Positions 9,765 through 20,193 are shown, numbered from the stretch's first letter. The stretch is DNA of 64,000 nucleotides from Oegoconia quadripuncta (GCA_949316235.1 OX438748.1:30746836-30810835), one strand, 5' to 3'. The notes: generated by a model from the letters alone, not told the origin. A program made the numbers and translations.

Positions 9765-10030
9765 GACGACCTGTTTGGTGTAGAGGTTAAAAATTCTGAC
9801 TGCTATACCAAAGGTCGCGGGTTCGAATCCCGCTAGAGGCATATGTTTGTATGATGAATACAGACATGTGTTTCCCGAGTTTTGGATGTTTTTCATTTAT
9901 TTATGTATTTATTTACAAAAAAAAATGTATTTGTGTAGTTTATCAACCACTAGGTATCTATAATACAAGTCTAGTTGCTTAGTGTGGAACTAGATGGCGC
10001 TGTGTGTATGTGCATAGATATTTTATATAC
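9765..10030 (+). mobile_element. SINE-A, full length
   Basis: The tRNA-like head has a degenerate A-box region (GTTTGGTGTAGAGGTTAAAA) and a good B-box (GGTTCGAATCCCGC), then the body 'CATATGTTTGTATGATGAAT', 'GTTTTGGATGTTTTTCATTT', an internal A-run, 'GTTTATCAACCACTAGGTAT' and the 3' block 'GTGGAACTAGATGGCGCTGT'. This is the reference copy for SINE-A in this window. It is a polymerase III-type retroposon, not a tRNA gene: no intact acceptor stem can be folded by eye. Confidence 0.85.
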
Positions 10031-10069
10031 ATATATATAGGAAATGTTAACAACCAAAGAATATTACAA

Positions 10070-10290
10070 AGTACCGTAATGACCGATGGGGCATTAACGT
10101 TCTTGAAGCGCAGCGTAGGACATCCACCCATAAGATGGACGACCGACATGATAAAGGAATTTCTAAAATCAGACATTTTGGAAACCCCAACCGGTCGCTC
10201 TAGAAATTTATGGGGGACGCCTGTATTTAGCAACGGATATCCTGTGGCTGATATGTTGATGATGATGAAAGTAATAATGACAAAAAATTA
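10070..10290 (+). pseudogene. Possible RTE-type LINE 3' end
   Basis: The frame contains 'SVGHPPIRWTTDMIKEFLKS' and ends in a run derived from GATGATGATG ('ADMLMMMK'). 'GxPxxRWxDDI' near the C-terminus and a GAT-repeat tail are common in lepidopteran RTE-like elements. The rest ('GRSRNLWGTPVFS') is too diverged to be sure. Confidence 0.35.
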
Positions 10291-10299
10291 CTTCCAGTA

Positions 10300-12540
10300 A
10301 TAATAAAAAACAGTCACCGCGTCAATATAATTCAATTCTTTTAAGTAATAGCTTTCCTTTTTAGGATTCTGCCAGCATCAAGTCAGTCATGGGGGTGACA
10401 ACATTACAGATAACCGGTTGACAGATTTTTAATGTGGTTATTAATTTATTTACATACACCAGTTGAAGTAAATCCAATCTAAAACAAAACAACGAAACAA
10501 ACATAAAGCAACGTCACAAGTATACACAGATAGTTACACTATTATCATTTAATGTTATTATTCCTAATAAAATTAGGCAAAATTTGGACAAATGCGGACG
10601 GTACTGATGTCTCAAAAACGCGGTTTGTAAACACTAACTGTCATCAGGTGGTCACTATACTGACAGAAATTCACCAAATATGCACAAAACCCGCGGGGTA
10701 AATGATGTAGGCCGGTCGGTCTCACACAACTTATATAAAATGACTTACCGATTCGGCAGTTCCTCGTGTCACAAATCTCGTGATTTTTCGTAGTACAACT
10801 TGACAGATGTAGCAAATAATTGTCACATCACATGGCTATTTCGACGGCGGTATACATGCGTACTTTCATTCTTAAAGCTCTATGCTACGTCTTCGACCCT
10901 TTCTCACTCGAGTCTGCTAAGTTGTTACTAGCCGTGCTGGTAAGAGGAATTTGTTCGCCAGACTTGGCTCTTGATATGAAAATAAACAAAATCGCCAATC
11001 TCTACTGAATTGAGGATGATGGCAAACTAATAGCACCTGATAGGTACTGGTACAAACTACCTCGCAGGTAACGTATACTGTAGTAGTTATATATACAAGT
11101 ACCTACTCTATGATATATTGTACACTCTAGAGCATGCGTTTAAGTGGGAATATTGTTGTAATTTCCCTGATGGGCCTTTAAAATATTATTTCGCGTTCGA
11201 AATGGTGATATTTTGCTATTGAGATATGGGTAAACTCTGTAATGAGCAAAATTCCCTTGGTATAATCATTGGTACAGTAATTATGTGTTATAATTTCACC
11301 ATGAGGCTCGCCAAATTTTATTGCATACATTAGTTGACGACAACCTGTTGACTTAACATCTAGAAAAAAGGCTCTTGACCTCTTTAACTGTACACACGCA
11401 AAAAAAATTGTGTGTGTGTGAAAAGACTTATACCGCGTTCTTGAAATAATCAAAATATTACCACTTCACTAGTAAACCTCAGTTATAGTTTTGACAACTT
11501 GTTCTCAGCAGTGCTATTAGTTCTCGAAGATTCTAAGAGACGGCGCTGTTTTATCTATTAATAAAAGCGCATAAAATATTTGTTCTATATCATATCTAGA
11601 TCATATCTATTACCCCCATCTAATTGGTCCAATATAATATACTGTTTCAATCTTCGTTCTTTTAGATTGGCTTTTGCACAAATACAAACTACAACAAGTG
11701 CAAAAAATTTTACCACCGAGGCAAGATACCTATAAAGCTGGTAGCGTTTCGTGGATGCAGATACTTAAGCGTTGAGCTAGGAAATAGCCAGCTCTCGGTC
11801 CCAGTGACATGGCTAAGCGCTTCAAGATGTAGAAAAAACTTGAAGAGCGTTTGGCACCCAAGGCCATAAAGTTACGAATATGTTTCATACATTATAATAT
11901 GATGTCAATATTCCAAATAAATTAAAAAAATAAACATAATCAAATATTTCTAATCCCATAAGAGAACGCTAAAAAGAAAAGCAATTAATATCGCACTTTA
12001 TACACCGATAAAGTCGCCGTTGAATTTGAAAGCAATCAAATATCACTTTATAGGAGTTACATAGTCATTATTGGAACATTTTATGCCGATGGAATGGTCA
12101 TACTTAGGCTGCAAGTGTTGATTAATCGACAAGGTTATTCACTGATATTGGGACAATAACTAAATATTATGTTTAAAATTTGTAAGTATTGAAGTATAAA
12201 TTCGTGGACATGGTAGGAAATAATTTTGATTGGTATATGGACAAATTCTCTAGCGTGAATGCACGCAACCTATTTTAATGTTGGTCTATTGAAAGTAATA
12301 TCGCCTTTTTGCGATTATCACAGTGAGACTTTTAAAGTCTTTGTAAATTTAAAAAATTAGATTGAGATAGCAGTGAAAATGTAAAATGGCTCTTTTAACG
12401 GTTTTTGATGTCAATCATATTTCTTGTACAAAACATTCGGCGTGGCATTTGAAAAAATTTATGAAATTGGCATCGCTTTTAAGGTTCAATATGTCAGTTT
12501 GGAAAAAGGGAACTTTGTTGCCCGTCTGACTGTCACTGTA
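10300..12540. other. Long unassigned intergenic stretch
   Basis: Only short ORFs without recognisable motifs, and no sequence recurring elsewhere in the window that I can see. It may hold upstream regulatory DNA or non-coding exons of the Kazal gene, but nothing shows this. Confidence 0.4.
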
Positions 12541-12795
12541 CAGGCGGCCGCATGACGACCGTAACCTTTCCAGTATAAGTAGCGCTCTCTAGATTCACAT
12601 TTTCGGCAGCGTCACGCAGTCAATTTACACTGGAAGGCTAAAGCGCGTCAGACGGTGAAGATACGATTGTATTTTATGTTAGGATGTTGCCTACTCACTC
12701 ATACGAAGCGACGTGCTCCTGATGATAGTGAGAGATAAACACACGAAATATAAAACATATATCGTATTATGTCAAAAGATTTTCATATGGCTCTG

Positions 12796-12803
12796 TATAA
12801 AAG
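12796..12803 (+). promoter_or_regulatory. Candidate TATA box upstream of the Kazal gene
   Basis: TATAAAAG stands 280 bp before the first recognisable coding exon (13077). A transcription start would be expected near 12825..12830. A weaker TATAAG lies at about 12574. Such matches are frequent in AT-rich DNA, so this is only a candidate. Confidence 0.25.
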
Positions 12804-12866
12804 ACAAGGATAAGTATTATCGTCGTCGTGTATTCGCGATTTAGGGTATTATCACGCTGGTAATTT

Positions 12867-13013
12867 GCGAGCGAGTTCAAAGCGAGGCGACAGCGCAGCG
12901 AATTCGTAGCCATGCCATCGAATACTCCTTATCTCATAACGCGAGATCGTTGTGCGCAGGCGGCGAAATCGTTGCGTGCGCGGCGTGTTCGCTGTGCGCT
13001 CGCTTTGAACCCG
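12867..13013. repeat. GC-rich imperfect inverted repeat upstream of the Kazal exon
   Basis: 'GTTCAAAGCGAGGCGACAGC' near 12874 is mirrored by 'GTGCGCTCGCTTTGAAC' near 12995. The two arms of about 30 bp are separated by about 90 bp. The stretch is far richer in CpG than its surroundings and could be a small CpG island, a MITE remnant or a structured 5' leader. Confidence 0.45.
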
Positions 13014-13076
13014 CCCGAAAAACTTCAGTGTATATTTCATGGTCATACAAGCACCTTATCAGTTTCCTTTTTCCAG

Positions 13077-14024
13077 TGATACTATTTTTCATAACAACGG
13101 TTTGTACTGTACCGTTTTTGGTTACCGACGACCTGCCAGTTCTTGGTGAGCTCGATTGTGAGCACTGCCCAAAAGCGTACGTGCCCGTCTGCGCTTATGA
13201 TAACAAGACATATATAAACGAGTGTAAGCTATATTGTGTTAATGAGAAAAGGCAAAGGGAAGACCGGATGTTCTTCTATTAGTAAGTATATTGAAAAATC
13301 GGTCAAGTGCAAGTAGGACTCGTACCCTAAAGGGTCTAACATAACCACTGACAATCTTTTGAAACCGATAAACTTAAATATTATGTATAATGTACACGGT
13401 GTGAACTAAAATGCGTTGCATAAACAAAAACGGTTATTCAGTGTCGGTAAAAGAACACCATTTAATAATTTATTCATATTTTCAATATTTTTAAAATGAA
13501 ATATAGACCGAAAAACCCCCTTCACTATGTGAATAAAAAATATACATGATAGTTAGTTACCAATTCTGTATTTTAGAACCTGCTGTCTTCCTGCCCTAAT
13601 TTTAAAGATGATTAAAAGAGACGAAACAAACGATAGTGTGTAGTGTGTGTAGTGTGTGCGTGCGTACGTGCGGGCGTGCATGTGCATGAGCGATTGAGAG
13701 TGTGCATGTGCGAGGGCGTGTGTGTGATAATTAAATGTGGATGATGATAGTATCTATCTCTATGAAATCGTCTCCGATTTCCGGTTCGGATGATCCGTGC
13801 GGATATAAGAAATATATAAAGAAAATTAAATATATTTCAGCTACGGCTCCTGCTTGCCGGTAAGGAGGAGTTCGAGTCATGATCGTCTTTTAATCGATAC
13901 TGGTAACCACACCGAATTGATGGCACTCGTTACGAATTATACTATTATTTATGACGATCCCACTGTGGAGTCGTCGGATGAATTTAATAGTTCATCATCA
14001 AGTGGTACCATAATTTTTAATTGA
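13077..14024 (+). CDS. Secreted Kazal-domain protein (probable serine protease inhibitor), two visible exons
   Basis: Exon A is 13077..13281 and exon B is 13841..14024, joined across a 559 bp intron with donor A|GTAAGTAT (13282) and acceptor TATTTCAG (to 13840). The spliced frame reads a hydrophobic segment 'ILFFITTVCTVPFLVTDD', then 'LDCEHCPKAYVPVCAYDN', 'KTYINECKLYCVNEKR', and across the junction 'FFYYGSCLPV', ending with a Ser-rich tail and TGA at 14022. This gives six cysteines with Kazal spacing (C-x2-C-x7-C-x10-C-x3-C-x13..18-C) and the Y-x-N-x-C signature. The last cysteine exists only if the intron is removed, which supports the splice. Kazal domains insert a loop into serine proteases; atypical ones have other extracellular roles. 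The reading frame is open back to 12950, but that start is TTG, not ATG. A CAG acceptor at 13074..13076 after a pyrimidine tract suggests an upstream exon, and if it ends in A the initiator would be a split A|TG giving MILFFITT..., a good short signal peptide. The upstream exon is not located. Confidence 0.75.
13295..13360 (+). repeat. Common lepidopteran repeat fragment inside the Kazal intron
   Basis: 'GAAAAATCGGTCAAGTGCAA' then 'GTAGGACTCGTACCCTAAAG' resembles the widespread 'CGGTCAAGTGCGAGTCGGAC' repeat of Lepidoptera, known to me from memory. Only the start is visible. Confidence 0.45.
13633..13732. repeat. GT-rich low-complexity tract in the Kazal intron
   Basis: Imperfect TG/GTGTGC repeats over about 100 bp ('GTGTGTAGTGTGTGCGTGCG'). 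Probably slippage-prone and polymorphic. Confidence 0.75.
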
Positions 14025-14472
14025 CAAGTCCGTTTTTTATTACACCCTAATATAATTTTTTTAAACTTAACAAAAGCATTACACAAGGTTATCAAGATGT
14101 ATCGACGAGCAACATGATCGATGTGATGTTGAGCAGCGAGGACATGATCACATCACTTCGTCATGAAGCGTGAGGAGACCCAAATGGACGTTGGTTATGG
14201 TATCGAGTAGCTGGATGTGGCAGTTGTTTGAAATAGTTAAGTACAGTCGTAGACAGCTGCCGTGAAGGATGGGGCAAGAAAGGACAGTTTAACCGATAAA
14301 GAAGACTCTGAACTACCATTGGGTGGACACATGGCTCGATGATATGGCTGTATGTGTATAGAACAGAGAGACACATAAGCAATACGAGGCGATGTCGACT
14401 CAAAAGGTTCCTATGACAAATTTCTCCCACTGCCCAAAAAAAAGTCAAAGAAAGCAAGTCTTGAGAGAATTC

Positions 14473-14905
14473 GACGACCGATTGGTGTAGTGGATAGTGA
14501 CCCTGTCAGCGAAACCATCGGTTGCGGGTTCGAATATCGCGACGGGTAAATGTTTGTGTGATGAATATGAACATTTATTCCTGAGTCATGGATGTTTATA
14601 TAAATATTTATGTATGTTTATCCGTTATCTAGTATCCATACTCCATAATCCATACAAGCTTTGCTTAGTTTGGGACCAGTGTGCTAAGTGCGAGTTTCGT
14701 CTCGTTTTTAACTTTACCATCGCGTTCGCGTTTACGCAAAAAGCATCTATGAAAAAAATCGTTTTGCAAACTATCCGCTAGAGGCGCTGCACATTTCTTC
14801 ATACAAATCGTCACGTAAACGTGAACGCGGTAGTAAAGTTAAGTCGAAACAAAACTCACACTCCGCCCTCAGATTATTAGTGTAAGTGTCTGAAATATTC
14901 ACTTA
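14473..14905 (+). mobile_element. SINE-A2, split by a MITE
   Basis: The tRNA-like head 'GACCGATTGGTGTAGTGGAT' has B-box 'GGTTGCGGGTTCGAAT'. The body 'GTCATGGATGTTTATATAA' and 'GTTTATCCGTTATCTAGTA' runs to 'AGTTTGGGACCAG' at 14679. It resumes at 14869 as 'TCAGATTATTAGTGTAAGTG'. The 562..706 copy shows that these two pieces are normally adjacent. The gap is the MITE at 14680..14868. Confidence 0.75.
14680..14868. mobile_element. MITE with ~50 bp TIRs inserted in SINE-A2
   Basis: The left arm 'AAGTGCGAGTTTCGTCTCG' continues 'ACTTTACCATCGCGTTCGCG', and the right arm mirrors it ('CGTGAACGCGGTAGTAAAGT' ... 'CGAAACAAAACTCACACT'). The arms match with a handful of differences and a 1-base gap. The interior is about 80 bp and non-coding. 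CAG flanks both sides, a possible short target duplication. Confidence 0.7.
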
Positions 14906-14920
14906 TTTAAAACAAAAAAA

Positions 14921-15047
14921 AAAGGCTACAAACGCGACCGTCAAATGCCACAACGTTTTATTATATTATTGTAGAAAAAAAAATTGTACCTTCCACTTCA
15001 CTTACCTAATATGCCCTATTTTATTCCCTACGATAAAAAACTCACCA
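14921..15047 (-). mobile_element. MITE-T fragment
   Basis: 'CTACAAACGCGACCGTCAAA' and 'CACTTACCTAATATGCCC' followed by 'CCTACGATAAAAAACTCA' match one half and one terminal repeat of the complete MITE-T copies at 19826 and 27195, in reverse. Confidence 0.65.
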
Positions 15048-15274
15048 GTATATAAATTGGTCGCGCGGGCAATACTTTTTCGCACTTTTCTTAGTAGACA
15101 AAACAGTGCCATCTCTTAGAATCCTCGATAACTAATAGGACTGCTAGGAATAAATGGCCAAAACCACTGCGCATAATTTTATTTAGTGTGTGCTCACAAC
15201 CTATAAGATCAGTCACATATAAATACAGTAAAAAAATACAATATTAATTAAAAATATGAGTTTTACGAGAAATG

Positions 15275-15548
15275 ATGACAACCTGTTTGATGTACTGGTT
15301 AGCAACTCTGACCACTATACCAAAAGGGTGCGGGTTCGAATCCCGCTAGGGGCATATGTTTGTATAATGAATACGGACATGTGTACCCGAGTTATGGATG
15401 TTTTCATTTATAATAAGTATTTATTTCCAAAAAAAAATGTATTTATGTAGTATATCAACCATCTGTTACTATAGATGTTACCACAAGCCTATAGTTGCTT
15501 ACTGTGGAACTAGATGGCGCTGTGTGTATGTCTAAGGATATTTATTTA
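15275..15548 (+). mobile_element. SINE-A, full length
   Basis: Head 'CCTGTTTGATGTACTGGTTA' with B-box 'GCGGGTTCGAATCCCGCTAG', body, A-run and 3' block 'GTGGAACTAGATGGCGCTGT' in the order of the 9765 copy. Confidence 0.85.
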
Positions 15549-15639
15549 TTTATACATATGTTTGTTATACTTAAATGATATTAGCATGGTTTTTTTGGTC
15601 ACTTTTCTATGGTAAGTGATGTATTTTTTTATACCATAA

Positions 15640-15710
15640 AGCAGCATTTGATACTACAGTTCGCGATCGAAGTCGGTGTTGTGTATGACTGAATTCGCAA
15701 ATAGTCCAGT
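15640..15710 (+). repeat. Fragment related to the fold-back arm
   Basis: 'TTTGATACTACAGTTCGCGA' then 'TCGAAGTCGGTG' and 'ATGACTGAATTC' match the right arm of the 24495..25677 fold-back (about 25492..25545) with few changes, so that arm sequence is itself repetitive. The piece 'GTCCAGTAAGGATACAC' recurs reversed at about 46981. Confidence 0.55.
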
Positions 15711-15852
15711 AAGGATACACTTTTAACTTCCTTTAATTAAAAAAAAAACATACGTAGAGTACATGTCAGTGACAGAATAAAAATATATTCTAACAAATCG
15801 ATGACTTGCTTTAGATATAACATAGATATAATAATAAAACATAGATTATATA

Positions 15853-16104
15853 ATTAAAATTACTACTGTGAATTTCAATGCGTCGGAGAATATAGGTACT
15901 TAGAACCCCTGTAACTATTTTCAAAAAAATCGTTCAATAACTTCTTTACGTTTATGAAAAATTTCACCGAGCGCAAATATGCCGACTCAATAAACTATTT
16001 TTAGACAATATAAAGTAGACATTGATTAATTTTTTTAGAAAATTGTTTTAAGAGATCTTAGCATCTTCTACAACGCAATGAAGTTCACAGTAGTAACTTT
16101 AATT
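15853..16104. mobile_element. MITE-like element with ~38 bp inverted ends
   Basis: The left end 15853..15890 ('TTACTACTGTGAATTTCAAT', 'GCGTCGGAGAA') is inverted at 16067..16104 with about 33 of 38 positions agreeing. A shorter relative with the same ends lies at about 46738..46850. No coding frame is present. Confidence 0.55.
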
Positions 16105-16112
16105 TAATATTG

Positions 16113-17009
16113 TAGGTTTTATACCTAAATACCTATACTATACCTGAAGCAATCTACAGAATTGTTATAATTTTTTTTTATTTGATTAATGATAGGTACT
16201 CTACCCTTCTACAAAACAAAAAGGAACTTTAAAAATATACGAAGTTACACCACAAAAATTGCGTAATTTTACTGGACTAAAATGAAGTGGACGCTTCATT
16301 ATTATCATCAAAATTAAAATAAAATAAGTAATTTGTCGAGTATCTTATAAATTAGTCAGTTGCTGTAGAGAGGCATTGCCAAGTACTTTCTTATGTTATG
16401 GCTACTGCATCTTACAGCACATTCTAACCCTTACGCTTCAATGTTGGTCGTATAAATTTGCCAATTTAATTTGACCCCCCTCACTAACAGAACTGTAACT
16501 AAAAGTAGATAAATGAGAGGTCTCAATAATTCGGTCACTTTGTTATTCCACGCTCGTCCTCACTAATGATCCAGTTCTGCCACATCTCTTATTGGATTCC
16601 CTGGAAAACAAAGTAATAGTTCCATTACTACCATTCCATTGTATTTATTGGATGTGTCTTATAGTTTCTTAGTAATTCTATTCGCGGTAAATTACTGGAA
16701 CTGAGTTCGCCGTTTGAGTTGGAATTTACGACAATTAATTCCCAATTGTGTCCTGTGCAGAACATCTGTTTAGGGGGAAATGCTTTACCGTTTAAAAAAA
16801 TACTTTGTATTTATGGGTGAAGTCCCAGTTAAATTAAATTGTGATTAATCCCATTAATTAGTAAAATTAATCCCAGGTGAAGTTAAATTATCTAGTTATA
16901 GTTGGTAGGCTTAGTTTATGTATTTTTATCTTTACGTTATATTTTTTACCAACTATAAAATACACCCGTATTGCTACTATTAGTGCAAACCTCACCTACT
17001 GGTAGCTTG
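16113..17009. other. Unassigned AT-rich stretch
   Basis: No gene or recurrent repeat identified. Confidence 0.4.
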
Positions 17010-17158
17010 TATCTTTACCCTAAGGTTTGCCTGGAAGAGATCGCTGTTAGCGATAAGGCCGCCTTTTTTGTGCGATTAATGATGTACGCTGTATTCTTCA
17101 TGTAGCTTTTGTTAATTGTGCAATAAAGAGTATTTGAATTGAATTGAATTGAATTGAA
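17010..17158 (+). mobile_element. LINE-D 3' end with GAATT-repeat tail
   Basis: 'GTTTGCCTGGAAGAGATCGC', 'TGTTAGCGATAAGGCCGCC', then 'TTGTGCAATAAAGAGTATTT' and a tail of about five GAATT units. It has the 3' UTR and tail of a non-LTR element. A near twin is at 34203. Confidence 0.75.
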
Positions 17159-17280
17159 GTCCCATCACTAACTTTACTAGGCTTCTGTCTACTGGAATCA
17201 GATTAACGTTATGATCCAAATAAATTTATTTCGTAGTCTATAAGTTATCCAGGGCTTATGTTACAGTTGTACTTATTAGG

Positions 17281-17692
17281 TCCTTACCTATGAAATTGGC
17301 GTTTTGTATGAAGAATTTCATTAAGATTGTTTACTCCATACAAACATTTTTGATTTTTTTTTTGGGAACGGCAAATCCAAATTTAGCTAAACTTTGTGTG
17401 TATTATCGGATAACATTAAGTTGAGTATAGACAGTGTTAATTTTTAAAAGTAACCGCTTTATAAAAGTTTCAGCGAATCTAAGAAATGATTATGGGGAGC
17501 ACATGAAAAGAGCTCTATTCAATTTTTTTTTATTATGTGATTTAGCTCAGAAATTAAAAAATATTTCATGTGAAACCTTGAAATAATATTCCATTTTCCA
17601 AATAAAAAACAAATTTGGATATAGCTTTGGAAATCGCAGGAATTGGTACATATGAATAACGAAGAAAAAAACTACAATTTCATAGGTAAAGA
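17281..17692 (+). mobile_element. MITE-P, ~412 bp, TIR TTACCTATGAAATTG
   Basis: The left end 'CCTTACCTATGAAATTGGCG' and the right end 'CAATTTCATAGGTAA' are inverted repeats of about 15 bp. The whole element is present in the opposite orientation at 49172..49577, collinear over its length ('GTTTGTATGGAGAAAATAG' side, 'CATGTGCTTCCCATAATC' side). Non-coding. Confidence 0.75.
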
Positions 17693-17829
17693 CGCAATAT
17701 ATAGCATTTCATCCCATAATGAATTATATCTATATTTGTGTTAGTAAGATTGCTGATTTCACTTGCTATCTTCCTTTCTAAATCACCTATTTCAGAAAAA
17801 AAAATCACCGATTTAGTATTTTTGTCCTT

Positions 17830-17978
17830 CTGTTCTGTCCTTATACCCAAAGGTTGCCTGGAAGAGATCGCTTTTAGTGATAGGTCGCCAAATTGTACAA
17901 TCTATTCTTATCACTTTTCTGAGACAGTATTTTCTTTTCTGTTGTGCAATAAAGTGTATTTGTATTGTATTTTTGGAA
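17830..17978 (+). mobile_element. LINE-D 3' end
   Basis: 'CCCAAAGGTTGCCTGGAAGA', 'GCTTTTAGTGATAGGTCGCC' and 'TTGTGCAATAAAGTGTATTT' match the family. The tail is short (GTATTGTATT). Confidence 0.75.
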
Positions 17979-18004
17979 AATATTAATATTTACCCATAAC
18001 AGTA

Positions 18005-18310
18005 AGAGCGTCGGTGGCTCAGCGGTTAAGACGCGATCTCCCTATTTGGGAGGTCCGGGTTCGCTTCCCAGGCAGGTCATATACCGATGAGTTTTTTGAT
18101 TTTTTCGCCCTCGATTTAACCTCTTGGTAGAGGTAATTACTCCACCGAAAAGAGCATAACTATTAAATTGCAAAATAGTGTGCATTTATCCGATTGCACT
18201 TAAAACTTATATCGTGAGGAAACCTGCATGCCTGAGAAATAAAAATTCAAAGGTATGTGAAGTCCCCACCCCGCATTGGGTCAGCATGATGGACTATGGC
18301 CCATACTCCC
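18005..18310 (+). mobile_element. SINE-C, tRNA-derived
   Basis: 'GCGTCGGTGGCTCAGCGGTT' (A-box-like) and 'GGTCCGGGTTCGCTTCCCAG' (B-box) look like a tRNA head, but the sequence continues as a SINE body: 'GAGGAAACCTGCATGCCTGA', 'TGTGAAGTCCCCACCCCGCA', 'GATGGACTATGGCCCATAC'. Further fragments lie at 18540 (-), 33915 (-) and 35095 (+). The head could be mistaken for a tRNA gene. Confidence 0.7.
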
Positions 18311-18439
18311 TTATTATAAATCATTTATTTTCAGGCAAAAATACCCATAGATACATACCTTACAGACTAATATACATAATTATAATAACAATAACTTATT
18401 TTAATATAGTTTGGCACGGATTGTTGTGCTGTCTGGCGT

Positions 18440-18500
18440 ACTATTTTGCAGTCTATCTCCCTGCAGTGGGATGTTTACGTTCTGATGATGATGATAACAG
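18440..18500 (+). mobile_element. RTE-type LINE 3'-terminal fragment with GAT tail
   Basis: 'CTCCCTGCAGTGGGATGTTT' followed by 'GATGATGATGATAA' is the usual end of RTE-like elements in Lepidoptera. It sits between two SINE-C pieces. Confidence 0.45.
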
Positions 18501-18539
18501 TAATTGAAGAGGTCAATTTGCATTTAATCAATAGCCTTA

Positions 18540-18635
18540 AACGTCCTCACTGTTGTGGAGGCCTGTTACTGGGAGAGGGTATGGGCCATAGTCATAATAG
18601 GTCAGTGCGGATTGGTAGATTTGTGGCCACCTGAC
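18540..18635 (-). mobile_element. SINE-C fragment
   Basis: In reverse it reads 'CTATGGCCCATACCCTCTC' and 'CAACAGTGAGGACG', matching the 3' part of SINE-C (compare 35095..35175). Confidence 0.5.
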
Positions 18636-18737
18636 GATCAGTGCTTTCAAGCCGCCCCTTTCAATTGAAAACATCCTGGATCGGCTATTTGACGTGCCTT
18701 CCGTAGCAGGAAAAAACTCGTATTAAAATCACACTCT

Positions 18738-18912
18738 AAAATGAATCTCCCTTCCGGCGTCAGTCTTTCCTGAATCATACAACTTTGAGATCTTCAAGAG
18801 CAGGTTAAATAGACATCTACTGAGATCGCGTGCTTCATCTTCGGCCACATCGTCACTTTCCATCAGGTGAGATTGTGGTCAAAAGCGTATCCAGTTAATC
18901 ATAAAAAAAACA
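18738..18912 (+). pseudogene. LINE-W ORF2 C-terminus and tail
   Basis: 'LPSGVSLS' then 'SYNFEIFKSRLNRHLLRSR' is readable on the + strand and matches the end of LINE-W at 29247, followed by the conserved 'CTTTCCATCAGGTGAGATTG' block and an A-run at 18902..18909. Only about 55 codons of the C-terminus remain, with no catalytic domain. Confidence 0.65.
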
Positions 18913-19544
18913 CAATGATCATTCATCTACGTACTGACCGCGTCGGAGAGATGATTCGCTATCAGCGGAGAGGGTCATTAATAAAGGAATTTTCCCAATG
19001 TAAAACATTTTTGCTAAACCTCGATGAAATACAGAATGCACATAAAAAAAAATTCTCAAATTCCTTGAGGCAAAACGGAAACGTTACTGGCACTTGAATG
19101 CACACCACAGATTAAAAAAAAGTTTGCCCTCCCATGTTCATAGTTTAGGAGCTTGGTGTATATTAATCAGCGCTTTTAACTTTGTCTCTTGGCAGTATTA
19201 GGATAGTGGTATTTAACAATATTTTTAATATTGATACCCATCTCAAATTGCAGCTTTCTATATTAAGATCTTTTGAGCTAAGCCGCGGACACAGAGACAT
19301 ATGGACATGGCGAAACTACATGAGTATCATGTTGACTACAGAACAATAACAATAGTTTTAAAATGTTCAGCTGTGGCTATGAGAATTTTTTTAACAGACT
19401 CCAAAAAAGGGGTGGTTCGCCGGTATGTATTTGTTTTTTGATTATTTTTTGATAGATTTTACCGTCAGTGTGGTCCCTTATAAATTTGGTAAAGATCTGA
19501 TGATGATATATATAATAATAATAATAATAAATAACTATCCTTGG

Positions 19545-19807
19545 GGATACACACAATGCCAACAAGTTCCACACTACGCAACTAGGCTTGTCTTGTGGAT
19601 ACCAGATGGATGGATATGTAGTAACATATACAAATACATTTTTTTTTGTAAATAAATACATATATAAATGAAAAACGTCCATAACTCGGGTACACATGTC
19701 CGTATTTAACATACAAACATGTGTCCATAACGGGATTCGAACCCGCTTTTTGTATAGTGGTCAGAGTTTCTAACCACTACAGTCACTACACCAAACAGGT
19801 CCTCGTA
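19545..19807 (-). mobile_element. SINE-A, full length
   Basis: All SINE-A blocks are present in reverse, from the 3' block at 19565 to the head 'ACACCAAACAGGTC' at about 19800. The B-box reads 'ATAACGGGATTCGAACCCGC' on the + strand. An ATA microsatellite (19506..19535) precedes it. Confidence 0.8.
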
Positions 19808-19825
19808 TAAATAAATAATAAAATA

Positions 19826-20193
19826 ATGAGTTTTTTTACCGTAAGGAAAAAAATAGAGCATATTAGGTAAGTAAAAATAGAAGGTATTGTGATGGGTAGT
19901 TCAATTATTTTTTTTAAACTATCATCGAGTAAAGCGTTAATTGTGGCATCCGACGGTCGCGTTTATAGCAACATAATTTCAACATAATTAAATTAAATAA
20001 ATAACTAAATAAAACAGAGAAAATTTGTGTTCTAAATAAATTTCGCATGATAAAAACCCTACAAAGCTCGCCTGTCGCGCGTCATTCTCCGGCCGACGAG
20101 TGCGTTTTAGAAAAAAAAATAAACTATGCCGATAACTTCTATTTCAGTTACCTATTAAGCTCTATTTTTCTTTTCTTACGGTAAAAAAACTCA
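19826..20193. mobile_element. MITE-T, complete copy with ~55 bp TIRs
   Basis: The left TIR 'GAGTTTTTTTACCGTAAGGA' followed by 'GCATATTAGGTAAGT' is mirrored at the right as 'TTACGGTAAAAAAACTCAT' preceded by 'TTACCTATTAAGC'. Length is about 368 bp. The interior has 'GACGGTCGCGTTTATAG', shared with 27195..27540 and 14921..15047. No ORF. Confidence 0.75.

Noticed and set aside
9765..9845. tRNA gene (and the same for other SINE-A and SINE-B heads)
   Set aside because: These are heads of multi-copy SINEs with eroded acceptor stems.
12950..13076. N-terminal extension of the Kazal ORF (MCAGGEIVACAAC...)
   Set aside because: The first codon is TTG, the stretch is a GC-rich inverted repeat, and a splice acceptor before 13077 explains the boundary better.
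18005..18075. tRNA gene
   Set aside because: A- and B-box words are present, but the anticodon arm and acceptor ends do not fold well and the sequence continues into a SINE body found elsewhere in the window.
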